A stretch of DNA of 64,000 bases from the NCBI RefSeq assembly GCF_900107125.1, contig NZ_FNOU01000007.1, forward strand, positions 1 through 64,000, written 5' to 3'. Positions 34,267-43,186 of this stretch are shown here, one piece after another; position 1 is the stretch's first letter, and each line of letters begins with the position of its first letter. Position numbers and translations under genes: made by a program. The notes beneath the pieces are model-generated. The model had not been told where the DNA came from. It ran no database searches and saw nothing but the letters and a program-made list of their open reading frames with translations. This stretch comes from Eubacterium barkeri. Its GTDB lineage: Bacteria; Bacillota; Clostridia; Eubacteriales; Eubacteriaceae.

Positions 34267-36672
34267 TTATTGGGTAAAGGTTACCGTTACATCAGAATTT
34301 TTATCGACCGCTGATCCAGCCGCTGGATTTTGACCCGTTGCAAAGCCACTCCCCTGGACTTTTAGGTTCAGGCCCAGGCCCTTGAGAAGCTCGTTGCAGA
34401 ACTGGACCGATAATCCGGTCAAATCCGGCACCCGGACCTTTCCATTTTCTATGCTGTCCGAGGTTCCCACATCCAGGGCCAGGGTATCCCCTTCGGCGTA
34501 GCTTCCCTTGGCATCAATGCTCTGGCTAAGGACGATACCGCCATGATCCTTTTGATTTACCGTATAAGCAATCCCCTTTTCATCCAATATCGCCTTTGCT
34601 GTTTCAAGGTTCAGTCCAACCAAATCCGGCACCACAACACTTCCGCCGACGCCCGCACTGGATACACTGGATTCCGATGCTCCGAGAATTTGCTTCATAA
34701 TTTCAATGGCAGCCGGCGCGGCACTCGTCCCACCGGATGCATCACTACTGGGCTCATCCAATACCATCAAAATGGAATATTGGGGATCTTCAACCGGTGC
34801 GTAGCAGAAGAAGGATGTCACATAGGCCGTTTTTGAATAAGCACCATCCACAAATTTTTCCGCAGTCCCGGTTTTCCCACCCATACTGTATCCCTCAGAC
34901 AGATTCTTTAGCGTGCTGCTCCCCGTGATGACATTGACCATGATATCCCGCATTTCCTTGGAGGTTTCACTGGAGACAATTTGTTTGGAAGACCCTAGTT
35001 TTCCGTTGACCCCCAATGAGGAATCATTATTATCTGCCAGAACCGACGGCTCCATATAATACCCATTATTGACAACACAATTCAGAGCTGCCAGATTTTG
35101 GATTGGCGTAGTGGCCAGGCCTTGCCCAAAGGAAAGGGTTGAGTAATCCAGCTCATTAATGGCACCACTATCGTCAAAACGGCGGCTAATCAAGCCGGCT
35201 TCTTCACCCGTAAGCTCAATCCCCGTTTTTTCACCGTAGCCAAAATTGTAAGCATATTGGTAGAACTTATTGGGGTCCAGCCTTTGGATAATTTGAACCA
35301 GGCCAGGGTTGCAGGAATTGGCAATGGCTTCAGTTACCGATTGGGTCCCGTGGTTTCCCGTACAATTGACCGTCACACCGTTAATATTAATGGACCCCGA
35401 ACAATACACCGTTGTATCCGGGCTCACCACCCCTTCTTCCAAGGCGGCGGCGGCCGTTACAGCTTTAAAGGTAGAACCCGGCTCATAATTCGATGCCACT
35501 GCAGGATTTTTCCACATTTCCGATAGCTGATCGCTTTCAGATTTGCCATTTAGATCCTCCGCTTTTCTCGCTTTAAAAGCATCACTAATGGTATAGGGAT
35601 CATTTAAATCATAATCCGGCTTACTGGCCATGGCCAAAATCTTTCCGGTTTTCGTTTCCATGACAATAGCTGTACCACTTTTAGCCTTCCATTCTTCAAT
35701 GGCGCTGGATACCGCTTTTTCAGCCATATTCTGTATATTGCTGTCGATGGACAGGGTGATATTCTTCCCCTGGGTAGGCTGCTTGATAATCTTTGTCTGG
35801 CTTGGAATGGTATTTCCCGTAGCGTCCTTCTGGAAATAGGCAATGCCCTTTTCTCCACTTAAAATATCGTTACAGGTCGCTTCCACCCCACTGAGGCCAT
35901 CGTAATTGGCATCGGTGAAGCCCAATAAATAGGACGCAAAATTACCATTGGTGTAATATCGGCGACTATCCTCTATAAGCTCAACACCGTTGGTGCTTTC
36001 TGTTTTTCCAGCGGCATCCTTTTTACTTTGGCTCTCAAGAATTTCCTGGGCCAGGCTATTGTCGACCTTCCCCTTAATTTTAATTGGCGAATTTTCCCGA
36101 CGGGTCAGATATTTTAAAGCCGAATCGTATTCCATCCCCGTGGCATCGCTGATCGCCCCCGCAGCCGCGGCACTATCTTCTATTTCATCTGGAATGCAAT
36201 AAAGGGTTCCATTTTTGTAGGTCATTCCCTTGGTAATTTTTTTGGTGACGGTATCTGCCACATCCTGGGAGACACCGCTCTTCATCTCGACCCGGTCGTT
36301 TTCTAACCGCGTAACCTTTTCATACACCTCATTGTAGTCCAGGCCCAACTTTTGGGAAAGGAGGTTAGCTAAATCCTTTTCCTTCCCGGTTTCAACGTCC
36401 AAGGGAATGATATGCACAGACTTAGCCGAGCTATCCTGCACCAGGATATTCCCATTTCGATCCAGAATATTCCCACGGGAAGCGGATACCTCTACCTCAT
36501 CAACAGATTGATCGACCTGGGCTTCATATTGATCCGCCACATCAAAAATTTGCAGATAGATCAGCTTCCCGATGATAAAAACCAAAACAAAGGAAAGGAG
36601 GAATATGACGAAAAGCAGACGCTTTTGGCTAATCTGCTTCAGACTTTTTTTAACTTTTTTCTTTTTTGCCAT
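34267..36672 (-). CDS. ftsI: Septal class B penicillin-binding protein with two PASTA domains (PBP2B/SpoVD type)
   Basis: An 801-residue transpeptidase. A basic cytoplasmic start and membrane helix (~15-38) are followed by a PBP dimerisation domain (SRGNILDRNGNIL) and a transpeptidase domain with active site STFK (in EPGSTFK), SCN and KTG (GGKTGTAEK). PASTA repeats lie at ~665-730 (VVPDLVGLNLETAKAIL) and ~735-800 (VRVPDLTGLSVQFCNELL). In spore-formers the second dcw PBP is SpoVD; here only one PBP is present, so it is probably the vegetative septal enzyme. Confidence 0.94.
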   Translation of the reverse strand: MAKKKKVKKSLKQISQKRLLFVIFLLSFVLVFIIGKLIYLQIFDVADQYEAQVDQSVDEVEVSASRGNILDRNGNILVQDSSAKSVHIIPLDVETGKEKDLANLLSQKLGLDYNEVYEKVTRLENDRVEMKSGVSQDVADTVTKKITKGMTYKNGTLYCIPDEIEDSAAAAGAISDATGMEYDSALKYLTRRENSPIKIKGKVDNSLAQEILESQSKKDAAGKTESTNGVELIEDSRRYYTNGNFASYLLGFTDANYDGLSGVEATCNDILSGEKGIAYFQKDATGNTIPSQTKIIKQPTQGKNITLSIDSNIQNMAEKAVSSAIEEWKAKSGTAIVMETKTGKILAMASKPDYDLNDPYTISDAFKARKAEDLNGKSESDQLSEMWKNPAVASNYEPGSTFKAVTAAAALEEGVVSPDTTVYCSGSININGVTVNCTGNHGTQSVTEAIANSCNPGLVQIIQRLDPNKFYQYAYNFGYGEKTGIELTGEEAGLISRRFDDSGAINELDYSTLSFGQGLATTPIQNLAALNCVVNNGYYMEPSVLADNNDSSLGVNGKLGSSKQIVSSETSKEMRDIMVNVITGSSTLKNLSEGYSMGGKTGTAEKFVDGAYSKTAYVTSFFCYAPVEDPQYSILMVLDEPSSDASGGTSAAPAAIEIMKQILGASESSVSSAGVGGSVVVPDLVGLNLETAKAILDEKGIAYTVNQKDHGGIVLSQSIDAKGSYAEGDTLALDVGTSDSIENGKVRVPDLTGLSVQFCNELLKGLGLNLKVQGSGFATGQNPAAGSAVDKNSDVTVTFTQ

Positions 36673-36698
36673 TCTAACTCCATTTATATGAAAGGTGG

Positions 36699-37196
36699 CT
36701 AATTAAAAAGCCCCACATACCACGCAGTGTTCTCCTCTGGACTTTCCTGCAGGGTTTGGGAGGTAACGGATTCGCTCACCTTTTGCTGGGCGGTTGCCTC
36801 TGTCATCCCATAGCCCCGGGCTTGGGCTTCGATCTGATTATAATCCCTGCTGGTTACCAGCTGCCCTTCCTTACTATCATTTAACGCTTTTTTTTCATCG
36901 TATTGGCTTTGGAGCTGCCGCACATCATTATCTAAGCTGGAAATAACGGCGTGCTGGACCAGGATTCCGGCACAGAGTAAAAAAGCAATGATTGCTACAA
37001 CGCTGATGGTAGTGGTCAAAGCCCATTGGTTTTTTCTCCCCTTGGCCCGGCTTCTAGCCGGTCGTTTCTTTTTTGGGGAACGGACTGGTGCCTCTGGCAC
37101 CTTCCGCTTAGTGCCTGTATAACTTCCCGGGGCCGCTGCAACATTGCCCATACCGCTCATCTGAGAAATTTGCCAACCATATTCTTTCCGTTTCAT
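36699..37196 (-). CDS. ftsL: FtsL-like septum protein
   Basis: A 165-residue bitopic protein: basic, Pro-rich cytoplasmic N-terminus (~1-58), membrane helix (~59-81), and a short coiled coil (LDNDVRQLQSQYDEKKALNDS). Sequence conservation in FtsL is poor, so the call rests on topology and on the position between rsmH and the septal PBP. Confidence 0.82.
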   Translation of the reverse strand: MKRKEYGWQISQMSGMGNVAAAPGSYTGTKRKVPEAPVRSPKKKRPARSRAKGRKNQWALTTTISVVAIIAFLLCAGILVQHAVISSLDNDVRQLQSQYDEKKALNDSKEGQLVTSRDYNQIEAQARGYGMTEATAQQKVSESVTSQTLQESPEENTAWYVGLFN

Positions 37197-37233
37197 TCAT
37201 TCACCTCAACAAATTTTCATTTCGTGGATTTTA

Positions 37234-38169
37234 TTATCGTTTTTCAATTACCCGCAGCTTTGCACTCCGCGCCCGGCGGTTTATCTCCAGCTCTTCCTCT
37301 GGGGGTGCAATGGGCTTCCTCGTGATCCCTTTGATCTCTGGCTTTTTACCACAGATACAAACTGGAAAATCCGGAGGGCAGGTACAAGGGTGCTCACATT
37401 TTTTAAAATACTGCTTCACCAGCCGATCCTCCAGGGAATGGAAGGTGATCACCGACATTCGTCCCCCTGGACGAAGATGATGAATCCCTGCAGCCAGGGC
37501 ATCCTCTAAATAGTCCAGCTCATGGTTGACCTCGATGCGCAGAGCCTGAAAGGTTTTTCGTGCTGGGTGTTTTTCCTTGTATCGCTCCTTGGCTGGATAA
37601 GCCCCCTTGACAATATCAGACAATGCCAGGGTTGTGACGATGGGGGCCTTGTCCCTCTGGGTAATAATCCGATCGGCAATGCGTCCGGCAAAACGTTCTT
37701 CCCCAAATTCTTTGAGAACCCGGACTAACGCTGTCTTGTCATAGGTGGCCACAATATCTGCCGCTGTCAGGGATGCACTGCGGTCCATGCGCATATCCAG
37801 AGGACCGTCATTATGGTAAGAAAAGCCTCGGTCAGCATCATCAAATTGGAAGGAAGAAACCCCCAGGTCAAAAATAATGCCATCCACACCATCCGGTGCC
37901 TTTTCCTCAAGTATCCGATCTAAATTAAAAAAGCTGTCGTGGACAAATACCTTTTCACAGGGATAAGGGGCCAAGCGCTTGGTAGCACGCTCTAAGGCAT
38001 AAGTATCCTGATCGATACCAATGAGCCTGCCTGATTTCCCCAATTCTTTGCAAATCAGCTCTGAATGGCCACCACCCCCAAGGGTGCAGTCCACGTATGT
38101 CCCCTGAGCCTTAATGCAAAGGCTATCCACTGTTTCGTGTAATAAGACAGTAATGTGCTTTCCTTCCAC
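37234..38169 (-). CDS. rsmH: 16S rRNA (cytosine-1402-N4)-methyltransferase
   Basis: A 311-residue SAM methyltransferase (MraW). HITVLLHETVDSL, VDCTLGGGGHSELI (SAM loop), DGIIFDLGVSSFQFDDADRGFSY, DMRMD, GRMSVITFHSLEDRLVK and a CTCPPDFPVCICGKKP cysteine block near the C-terminus. Nine bases after mraZ, standard dcw head. Confidence 0.97.
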   Translation of the reverse strand: MEGKHITVLLHETVDSLCIKAQGTYVDCTLGGGGHSELICKELGKSGRLIGIDQDTYALERATKRLAPYPCEKVFVHDSFFNLDRILEEKAPDGVDGIIFDLGVSSFQFDDADRGFSYHNDGPLDMRMDRSASLTAADIVATYDKTALVRVLKEFGEERFAGRIADRIITQRDKAPIVTTLALSDIVKGAYPAKERYKEKHPARKTFQALRIEVNHELDYLEDALAAGIHHLRPGGRMSVITFHSLEDRLVKQYFKKCEHPCTCPPDFPVCICGKKPEIKGITRKPIAPPEEELEINRRARSAKLRVIEKR

Positions 38170-38178
38170 AGGCTCCTC

Positions 38179-38610
38179 CTATATTCCCAGGGCGGCCATT
38201 CGATCAGCAAAATCCGTTGCATCGATATCCGTGCAGCTTTGCCACTTGGCCTCATCCCATATTTCAATCCGATTCGTTACCCCCACCACCACAGCTGTTT
38301 TTTGCAAATCCGCAAATTGTCGCAGTACTGCCGGAAGCATCACCCGCCCCTGCTTATCCAGGGTACATTCAGCCGCACCAGCAAAGAAGAATCGGGTAAA
38401 CATCCGTGCATCCCGATCCGCCAGGGGCAGCTCCATCAATTTCTTTTCAAAAAGCTGCCATTCATTCTTTGGAAATACAAAGAGACAGCCATCCAGTCCT
38501 TTGGTGATGATGAAGGATTCCCCTAAAAAATCCCTGAATTTAGGCGGAATGATGACCCGGCCCTTATTATCCACAGCATAAGAATACTCGCCAAGCACAT
38601 AATCTGCCAC
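38179..38610 (-). CDS. mraZ: Transcriptional regulator MraZ
   Basis: A 143-residue AbrB-like DNA-binding protein with two MraZ repeats (GEYSYAVDNKGRVIIPPKFRD and CTLDKQGRVMLPAVLRQF). It represses the dcw operon in other bacteria by binding GTGG-type repeats at the promoter. I chose GTG 38610 because GGAGGG ends six bases upstream and it gives the usual 143-residue protein; ATGs at 38616 and 38631 overlap or precede the ribosome site. Confidence 0.94.
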   Translation of the reverse strand: MADYVLGEYSYAVDNKGRVIIPPKFRDFLGESFIITKGLDGCLFVFPKNEWQLFEKKLMELPLADRDARMFTRFFFAGAAECTLDKQGRVMLPAVLRQFADLQKTAVVVGVTNRIEIWDEAKWQSCTDIDATDFADRMAALGI

Positions 38611-38627
38611 AATCATCCCTCCAATCA

Positions 38628-38661
38628 CCATAATTTACCACATTATACCACTTTTCCCCAC
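38628..38661 (-). promoter_or_regulatory. MraZ operator: four GTGG-type repeats at 10-bp period
   Basis: Minus strand GTGG at 38658-38661, 38648-38651 and 38638-38641, and ATGG at 38628-38631, each exactly 10 bp apart. Two lie in the promoter spacer, one just after the -10 and one further downstream. MraZ of E. coli and Mycoplasma binds such tandem repeats, so autorepression is likely. Confidence 0.75.
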
Positions 38662-38671
38662 TTCATCGCAA
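38642..38671 (-). promoter_or_regulatory. Promoter of the dcw (mraZ) operon
   Basis: Minus strand TTGCGA (38666-38671), 18 bp, perfect TATAAT (38642-38647), 30-40 bp before the mraZ start. Confidence 0.75.
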
Positions 38672-38743
38672 GATCGGATGGTTTTTATTTCATTAAAAAG
38701 GTTATAATTGATTTCCTGAATTCCGTTACACCACGCCTTCCCC

Positions 38744-38772
38744 TTGTGATTCCTCGGTTTTTAGTATAAGAT
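38744..38772 (+). promoter_or_regulatory. Promoter of the ACT/UPF0210/hydrogenase unit
   Basis: TTGTGA (38744-38749), 17 bp, TAAGAT (38767-38772), about 33 bp before the first start codon. Divergent from the mraZ promoter. Confidence 0.5.
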
Positions 38773-38805
38773 GTATAGAAAAAGTATTATTTAAGGAGTT
38801 AAAGT

Positions 38806-39075
38806 ATGAGAGCAGTTTTGACAGTAATCGGTAATGACCGTACCGGTATCATTTACAATGTTTCCAAAATTCTCGCGGAAAACAATGCCAATATCGAGGA
38901 TATCAGCCAAACGATCATGCAGGGGATTTTCACCATGATTATGTTAGTGGATGTTTCCAACATCACCTGCGATTTTGCCCAGTTGAAAGAAGATATGGAT
39001 GCCCTTTCCAAAACTATCGGTATGTCCATCCGCATCCAGCATGAAGACATCTTCAACGCCATGCATTCCATTTAA
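38806..39075 (+). CDS. ACT domain protein (UPF0237)
   Basis: An 89-residue single ACT domain: [38 protein letters not shown]...[11 protein letters not shown] domains bind amino acids or similar small ligands. The pairing with a UPF0210 protein is conserved in many bacteria; the function of the pair is unknown. ATG 38806 follows AAGGAG by about seven bases. The stop codon is 14 bp before the next gene. Confidence 0.92.
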   Translation: MRAVLTVIGNDRTGIIYNVSKILAENNANIEDISQTIMQGIFTMIMLVDVSNITCDFAQLKEDMDALSKTIGMSIRIQHEDIFNAMHSI

Positions 39076-39089
39076 GGCGGTGGAAAGCG

Positions 39090-40448
39090 ATGGCAATGTT
39101 TAAAGATGTGCTGGAAACTGTCCGCATGATTGAAAAAGAAAACCTGGATATCCGTACCATTACCATGGGGATTTCCTTGCTTGACTGTATCGATGCCGAC
39201 GGTGAAAAATGCCGCAAGAAAATTTATGATAAAATCACCCGGAGTGCAGAACAATTGGTGATGCAGGGCGAACGGATTGAAACAGAATTCGGTATTCCCA
39301 TTGTCAATAAACGAATTTCCGTTACCCCCATCTCTTTGGTGGCAGGTGCCAGTGGCGATACCGATTATGTCGCCTTTGCCCAAACCCTGGATGCTGCCGC
39401 CAAGGAAGTTGGCGTCAATTTCATCGGTGGTTTTTCCGCCTTGGTTCCCAAGGGCTTTACCCGGGGGGATCTCACCCTGATCAACTCCATCCCTGAAGCC
39501 CTGGCTCAAACCGAACGTGTCTGCTCCTCGGTCAACCTGGGCTCCTCTAAAATGGGTATCAATATGGATGCTGTCAAAATGATGGGCGAAATTGTCAAGC
39601 AGACCGCTTATCTCACCCGGGATGCCGATTCCATTGGCTGCGCCAAGCTAGTGGTCTTTTGTAATGCGGTGGAGGATAATCCCTTTATGGCCGGTGCCTT
39701 CCACGGTGTTGGTCAGCCTGACACAGTGCTCCACGTTGGTGTCAGCGGTCCTGGAGTTGTCAAACGGGCCTTGGAAAAACGACAAGATGCGTCCTTTGAC
39801 GAAATGGCCGAAATCATCAAAAAAACGGCCTTTAAGATCACCCGGGCTGGACAATTGGTGGGAACCACTGTGGCTGAACGCCTGAATGTCCCCTTTGGCA
39901 TCCTGGATTTATCCCTGGCACCCACACCAGAAATCGGAGATTCCGTCGCCCGAATCCTGGAAGAAATGGGGCTTGAACACTGCGGCGCCCACGGTACTAC
40001 CGCGGCGCTCGCCATGCTGAACGATGCCGTTAAAAAGGGCGGTATTATGGCCTCCACTTCGGTGGGTGGTTTAAGCGGTGCTTTCATCCCTGTCAGTGAG
40101 GACGAAGGCATGATCGAGGCCGCCACCATCGGTGCCCTCACCTTGGATAAGCTGGAAGCCATGACCTGCGTCTGCTCCGTGGGGCTGGATATGATCGCCA
40201 TTCCCGGGGATACACCGGCCACCACCATTTCAGCCATTATTGCAGATGAGGCGGCCATCGGTATGGTCAATAATAAAACCACCGCCGTCCGTCTGATTCC
40301 AGTCTATGGCAAGGGCCTTGGTGAATCCGCTGAATTCGGTGGTTTACTGGGCATGGCCCCCATCATGGCGGTCAACAGTAATGATAGCTCCGTATTTGTC
40401 AACCGCGGTGGAAAAATCCCCGCACCAATCCACAGTTTCAAAAACTAA
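39090..40448 (+). CDS. UPF0210 (PFL) family protein
   Basis: A 452-residue protein of the UPF0210/DUF711 family, distantly related in fold to pyruvate formate-lyase/ribonucleotide reductase barrels but without evidence of a glycyl radical here. Typical blocks: [61 protein letters not shown] and [26 protein letters not shown]. It follows the ACT partner by 14 bp and precedes the hydrogenase genes by 17 bp. No reaction is established. Confidence 0.9.
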   Translation: MAMFKDVLETVRMIEKENLDIRTITMGISLLDCIDADGEKCRKKIYDKITRSAEQLVMQGERIETEFGIPIVNKRISVTPISLVAGASGDTDYVAFAQTLDAAAKEVGVNFIGGFSALVPKGFTRGDLTLINSIPEALAQTERVCSSVNLGSSKMGINMDAVKMMGEIVKQTAYLTRDADSIGCAKLVVFCNAVEDNPFMAGAFHGVGQPDTVLHVGVSGPGVVKRALEKRQDASFDEMAEIIKKTAFKITRAGQLVGTTVAERLNVPFGILDLSLAPTPEIGDSVARILEEMGLEHCGAHGTTAALAMLNDAVKKGGIMASTSVGGLSGAFIPVSEDEGMIEAATIGALTLDKLEAMTCVCSVGLDMIAIPGDTPATTISAIIADEAAIGMVNNKTTAVRLIPVYGKGLGESAEFGGLLGMAPIMAVNSNDSSVFVNRGGKIPAPIHSFKN

Positions 40449-40465
40449 CACTATCGGAGGATGGT

Positions 40466-40723
40466 ATGGATCATTTACAGATTGAAGTATGCGTCTGCTC
40501 AGCATGCATTTTAAAGGGAGCCATGGATATTATTGACTCCATCGAGAGTCTCGGGGAGGTCCAGGATATTACGGGTCTCCAGTGTAATATTGAAATCAAA
40601 CCGGTGGGTTGTCTTGGACTGCCAGGTCACGGAAAAAATTCCCCCATCGTTCGGATTGGGGATAATATCATCGAATGCGCTACCATGGAAACCGTCATGG
40701 CCCATATTATGGCCCTGGCCTGA
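40466..40723 (+). CDS. Small thioredoxin-like [2Fe-2S] protein (NuoE-like)
   Basis: An 85-residue protein with VCVCSACILKGAMDIIDSIE, recalling the CxxxxC-xLKG start of NuoE-like thioredoxin-fold [2Fe-2S] domains, and two later cysteines (GLQC and PVGCLGL). It is probably an electron-transfer partner of the hydrogenase encoded 26 bp downstream. An extra Cys inside the first motif (CVC) is notable. Cluster type is inferred, not proven. Confidence 0.75.
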   Translation: MDHLQIEVCVCSACILKGAMDIIDSIESLGEVQDITGLQCNIEIKPVGCLGLPGHGKNSPIVRIGDNIIECATMETVMAHIMALA

Positions 40724-40749
40724 TTTGACAGAAGAAGGAAGTGAATCAA

Positions 40750-42264
40750 TTGAGAGGCATCTATACCCCTCTGACCGAAATACGTCGCCGCGTTTTTGCC
40801 GCCATTGCCCGAATGGCTTACGATGACGATGTGGACTACGCTAAGCGGATTGAAGAAATCCCTTATGAAATTGTTCCTGGAGAAACCGCCCGATACCGGG
40901 ACAGTGTTTTTAAAGAAAGAGCCATTGTTGGGGAACGCCTGCGTCTTGCCATCGGCCTGCCCCTCTATCCCGTAGATCGGCCCTCGCCTATTTCCAAGGG
41001 AGTCCGGGAAAGCGCCATTGCTGAAAAGGTGTACGAGCCTCCCCTCATCAATGTCATTCCCTTTGCCTGTGATGCCTGCAAGACAAAGGCCCTGGAAGTC
41101 ACCGATAATTGCAGGGGCTGCCTGGCCCATCCTTGTACCTCTGTCTGTCCTGTAAAGGCCGTCTCCATCCAAAACGGAAAATCCATTATTGACAATGAGA
41201 AGTGTATTAAATGTGGCCGCTGTAAGGATGCCTGTCCCTACGGTGCCATCATTGCCTACGACCGTCCCTGTGCCGCAGCCTGCGGTGTCGATGCCATCGA
41301 AAGCGATGATTTAGGTCGGGCAACGATCAATTACGATAAATGTGTTTCCTGTGGTATGTGTCTGGTCAGCTGCCCCTTTGGAGCCATTGCGGATAAAACC
41401 CAGGTTTTTCAGCTTATTCAAGCCATTAAAAATGGGGATGAGGTAATTGCCGCCATTGCCCCCGCCTTTGTGGGGCAATTCGGACCCTTGGCCACCCCTG
41501 AAAAAATTAAGGATGCACTCAGGGAACTGGGCTTTTCCGATGTTTATGAGGTGGCCATCGGTGCGGATCTCGGTGCCATCGAAGAAGCCCATCATTATGT
41601 CAATAAAGTTGTCCGGGGCGAAGATCCCTTCATTGGCACTTCCTGCTGCCCCTCCTGGTCCGTCATGGCCAAGACCACCTTCCCGGATTTGGCGTCATAT
41701 ATTTCCGGGGAACTTACCCCCATGGTTGCCACAGCCCGGATCATTAAAAAAGAACGGCCTGGCGCCCGCATTGTTTTTATCGGACCCTGTGCCGCAAAAA
41801 AATTGGAAGCCAGCCGCCGGACGGTACGCAGCGATGTGGATTTTGTCATTACCTTTGAAGAGCTCATGGGAATGTTTGTAGGAAAGGGTGTGGAGTTCGG
41901 TGAAATTGATACCGATACTCCCATTGAAGACGCCACCTCAGCTGGCCGTGGCTACGCTGTAGCTGGCGGTGTGGCGGATGCCATTGGCCAAACCGTAAAG
42001 GAATTGTACCCCGATGTGGAGGTGAAGATTGACCGCGCCGAGGGACTCCGGGAGTGTGCAAAAATGCTAAAGCTGGCCCGGGCCGGTAAACGGGATGGTT
42101 ACCTCCTGGAAGGAATGGCCTGTCCTGGTGGCTGTATTGGTGGTGCCGGTACCTTAATGCCCATCCGTAAGGCTGTCACTGCTGTGGGAAAATTCCAAAA
42201 AGAAGCGGAGCACCACAGCGCTATGGACAGCAGCTATCTTTCAGAAATGGATACCTTAGATTAA
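40750..42264 (+). CDS. [FeFe] hydrogenase, group B type
   Basis: A 504-residue iron-only hydrogenase. The N-terminal half carries Fe-S ligands: CDACKTKAL...CRGCLAHPCTSVCP, CIKCGRCKDACPYGAI, CAAAC and CVSCGMCLVSCPFGAI. The H-cluster domain has the three signatures: TSCCPSW (L1), IGPCAAKKLEA (L2) and GMACPGGCIGGAG (L3). L2 has GPCAAKK instead of MPCxxKK, and L3 ends GGAG rather than the group A GGGQP, which together with the MRGIYTPLTEIRRRVF start indicates group B. TTG 40750 is preferred over GTG 40741, which has no room for a ribosome site after AAGGA. The electron partner is probably ferredoxin or the NuoE-like protein. Confidence 0.92.
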   Translation: MRGIYTPLTEIRRRVFAAIARMAYDDDVDYAKRIEEIPYEIVPGETARYRDSVFKERAIVGERLRLAIGLPLYPVDRPSPISKGVRESAIAEKVYEPPLINVIPFACDACKTKALEVTDNCRGCLAHPCTSVCPVKAVSIQNGKSIIDNEKCIKCGRCKDACPYGAIIAYDRPCAAACGVDAIESDDLGRATINYDKCVSCGMCLVSCPFGAIADKTQVFQLIQAIKNGDEVIAAIAPAFVGQFGPLATPEKIKDALRELGFSDVYEVAIGADLGAIEEAHHYVNKVVRGEDPFIGTSCCPSWSVMAKTTFPDLASYISGELTPMVATARIIKKERPGARIVFIGPCAAKKLEASRRTVRSDVDFVITFEELMGMFVGKGVEFGEIDTDTPIEDATSAGRGYAVAGGVADAIGQTVKELYPDVEVKIDRAEGLRECAKMLKLARAGKRDGYLLEGMACPGGCIGGAGTLMPIRKAVTAVGKFQKEAEHHSAMDSSYLSEMDTLD

Positions 42265-42343
42265 GCGTTTTTGGTAAAACAGGCCGTTATCCTTAACGCT
42301 TTCTGTCCTTTCGTTTTTATTCATAAAACCTTCAAGCTTTTGG

Positions 42344-42352
42344 TGCTACAAT
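42344..42352 (+). promoter_or_regulatory. Possible extended -10 element for the small gene at 42379
   Basis: TG-C-TACAAT, 26 bp before the ATG; no clear -35. Confidence 0.35.
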
Positions 42353-42378
42353 GGCAAAAAGCGAAAGGAGACGTGGAC

Positions 42379-42543
42379 ATGGACGAAAAATCCAACAAAG
42401 AATTAGCCGTTGATGTCGCAAAGGCCTATATTGTTGCACACCAAAATACAGGAGATACTCCTAAACTGGATGTGAACACCATTTGCCAGGTAATCACCGA
42501 GGTGTACAGCACCCTCCAAACCCTGCCGGGAGAAGCGGTTTAG
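42379..42543 (+). CDS. Small conserved-looking hypothetical protein (54 aa)
   Basis: Reads MDEKSNKELAVDVAKAY and ends in a helical VITEVYSTLQTLPGEAV. The ATG at 42379 has a strong GAAAGGAG nine bases upstream; the frame is open further left but without a ribosome site. It lies between the hydrogenase and a bidirectional terminator. Predicted all-alpha, acidic, cytosolic; I do not recognise a function. Confidence 0.65.
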   Translation: MDEKSNKELAVDVAKAYIVAHQNTGDTPKLDVNTICQVITEVYSTLQTLPGEAV

Positions 42544-42551
42544 ACACAAAT

Positions 42552-42582
42552 AAAAGGGGACTGTCCCACACAGTCCCTTTTT
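42552..42582. terminator. Bidirectional intrinsic terminator
   Basis: GGGACTG (42557-42563) pairs with CAGTCCC (42571-42577), flanked by A/T tracts on both sides that give a T run on either strand. It serves the rightward hydrogenase/small-gene unit and the leftward unit ending with the 5-FCL gene. Confidence 0.85.
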
Positions 42583-42590
42583 ACGTTAAC

Positions 42591-43154
42591 TCACTGACAA
42601 TTAATAATCCGATCCTCGGTCACTAAAACCTGGGCGTGTTTATCGTGGGCATCCATGGGAATGGTCTCATAAATAAAATCCTCCCGGATCAGCCCCAGGG
42701 TTTTGCAATCCGGGGTGATGGTTTCCAGGAAGCGGTCATAGTAGCCTCCCCCAAAACCCATGCGCCCGCCGTCGGGCATAAAAGCCATACCCGGCACTAA
42801 TACCAAATCCAATTTTCTGGCATCAATGGGCCGGATGCATTCTTTTTTAACTTCCAGGATGCCGTAGTGGCCTTCCTCTAAATCTCCCGGGAAATCCTGG
42901 ATTTCCGATAAAATCATGGTATGGTCAGCCATAACGCAAATGGGTGCTACCACATGCTTCCCATCTGTCAACGCCCGGCGGATGAGCTCATGGGTGTTAA
43001 TTTCCGTCCCAAAGCTGACGTAGACCATGATCCATTGGCAGGACTTGTAGTCATCCGATGCCAAAAATCGATTGACGATCCGGGCATCGGTCACTGGGGA
43101 ATAGATTGCCTTGCGCTTGGCCAGGGTTTCCTTCCGAAAGGTTTGTTTATCCAT
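42591..43154 (-). CDS. 5-formyltetrahydrofolate cyclo-ligase
   Basis: A 187-residue ATP-dependent enzyme returning 5-formyl-THF to 5,10-methenyl-THF. The signature PGMAFMPDGGRMGFGGGYYDRFL and the N-terminal RKETLAKRKAIYSP with MVYVSFGTEINTHELI are clear. ATG 43154 has AGGAG seven bases upstream. It is the last gene of the His-rich/CooT/MoxR-VWA unit, which ties that unit to folate one-carbon flow. Confidence 0.93.
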   Translation of the reverse strand: MDKQTFRKETLAKRKAIYSPVTDARIVNRFLASDDYKSCQWIMVYVSFGTEINTHELIRRALTDGKHVVAPICVMADHTMILSEIQDFPGDLEEGHYGILEVKKECIRPIDARKLDLVLVPGMAFMPDGGRMGFGGGYYDRFLETITPDCKTLGLIREDFIYETIPMDAHDKHAQVLVTEDRIINCQ

Positions 43155-43186
43155 TGGTTCGCTCCTCTTTTTCTCCATTTTCTGCC

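Noticed and set aside
39713-40282. 189-codon minus-strand frame inside the UPF0210 gene
   Set aside because: Shadow of a well-conserved coding sequence, low-complexity Met/Ala/Ser composition.
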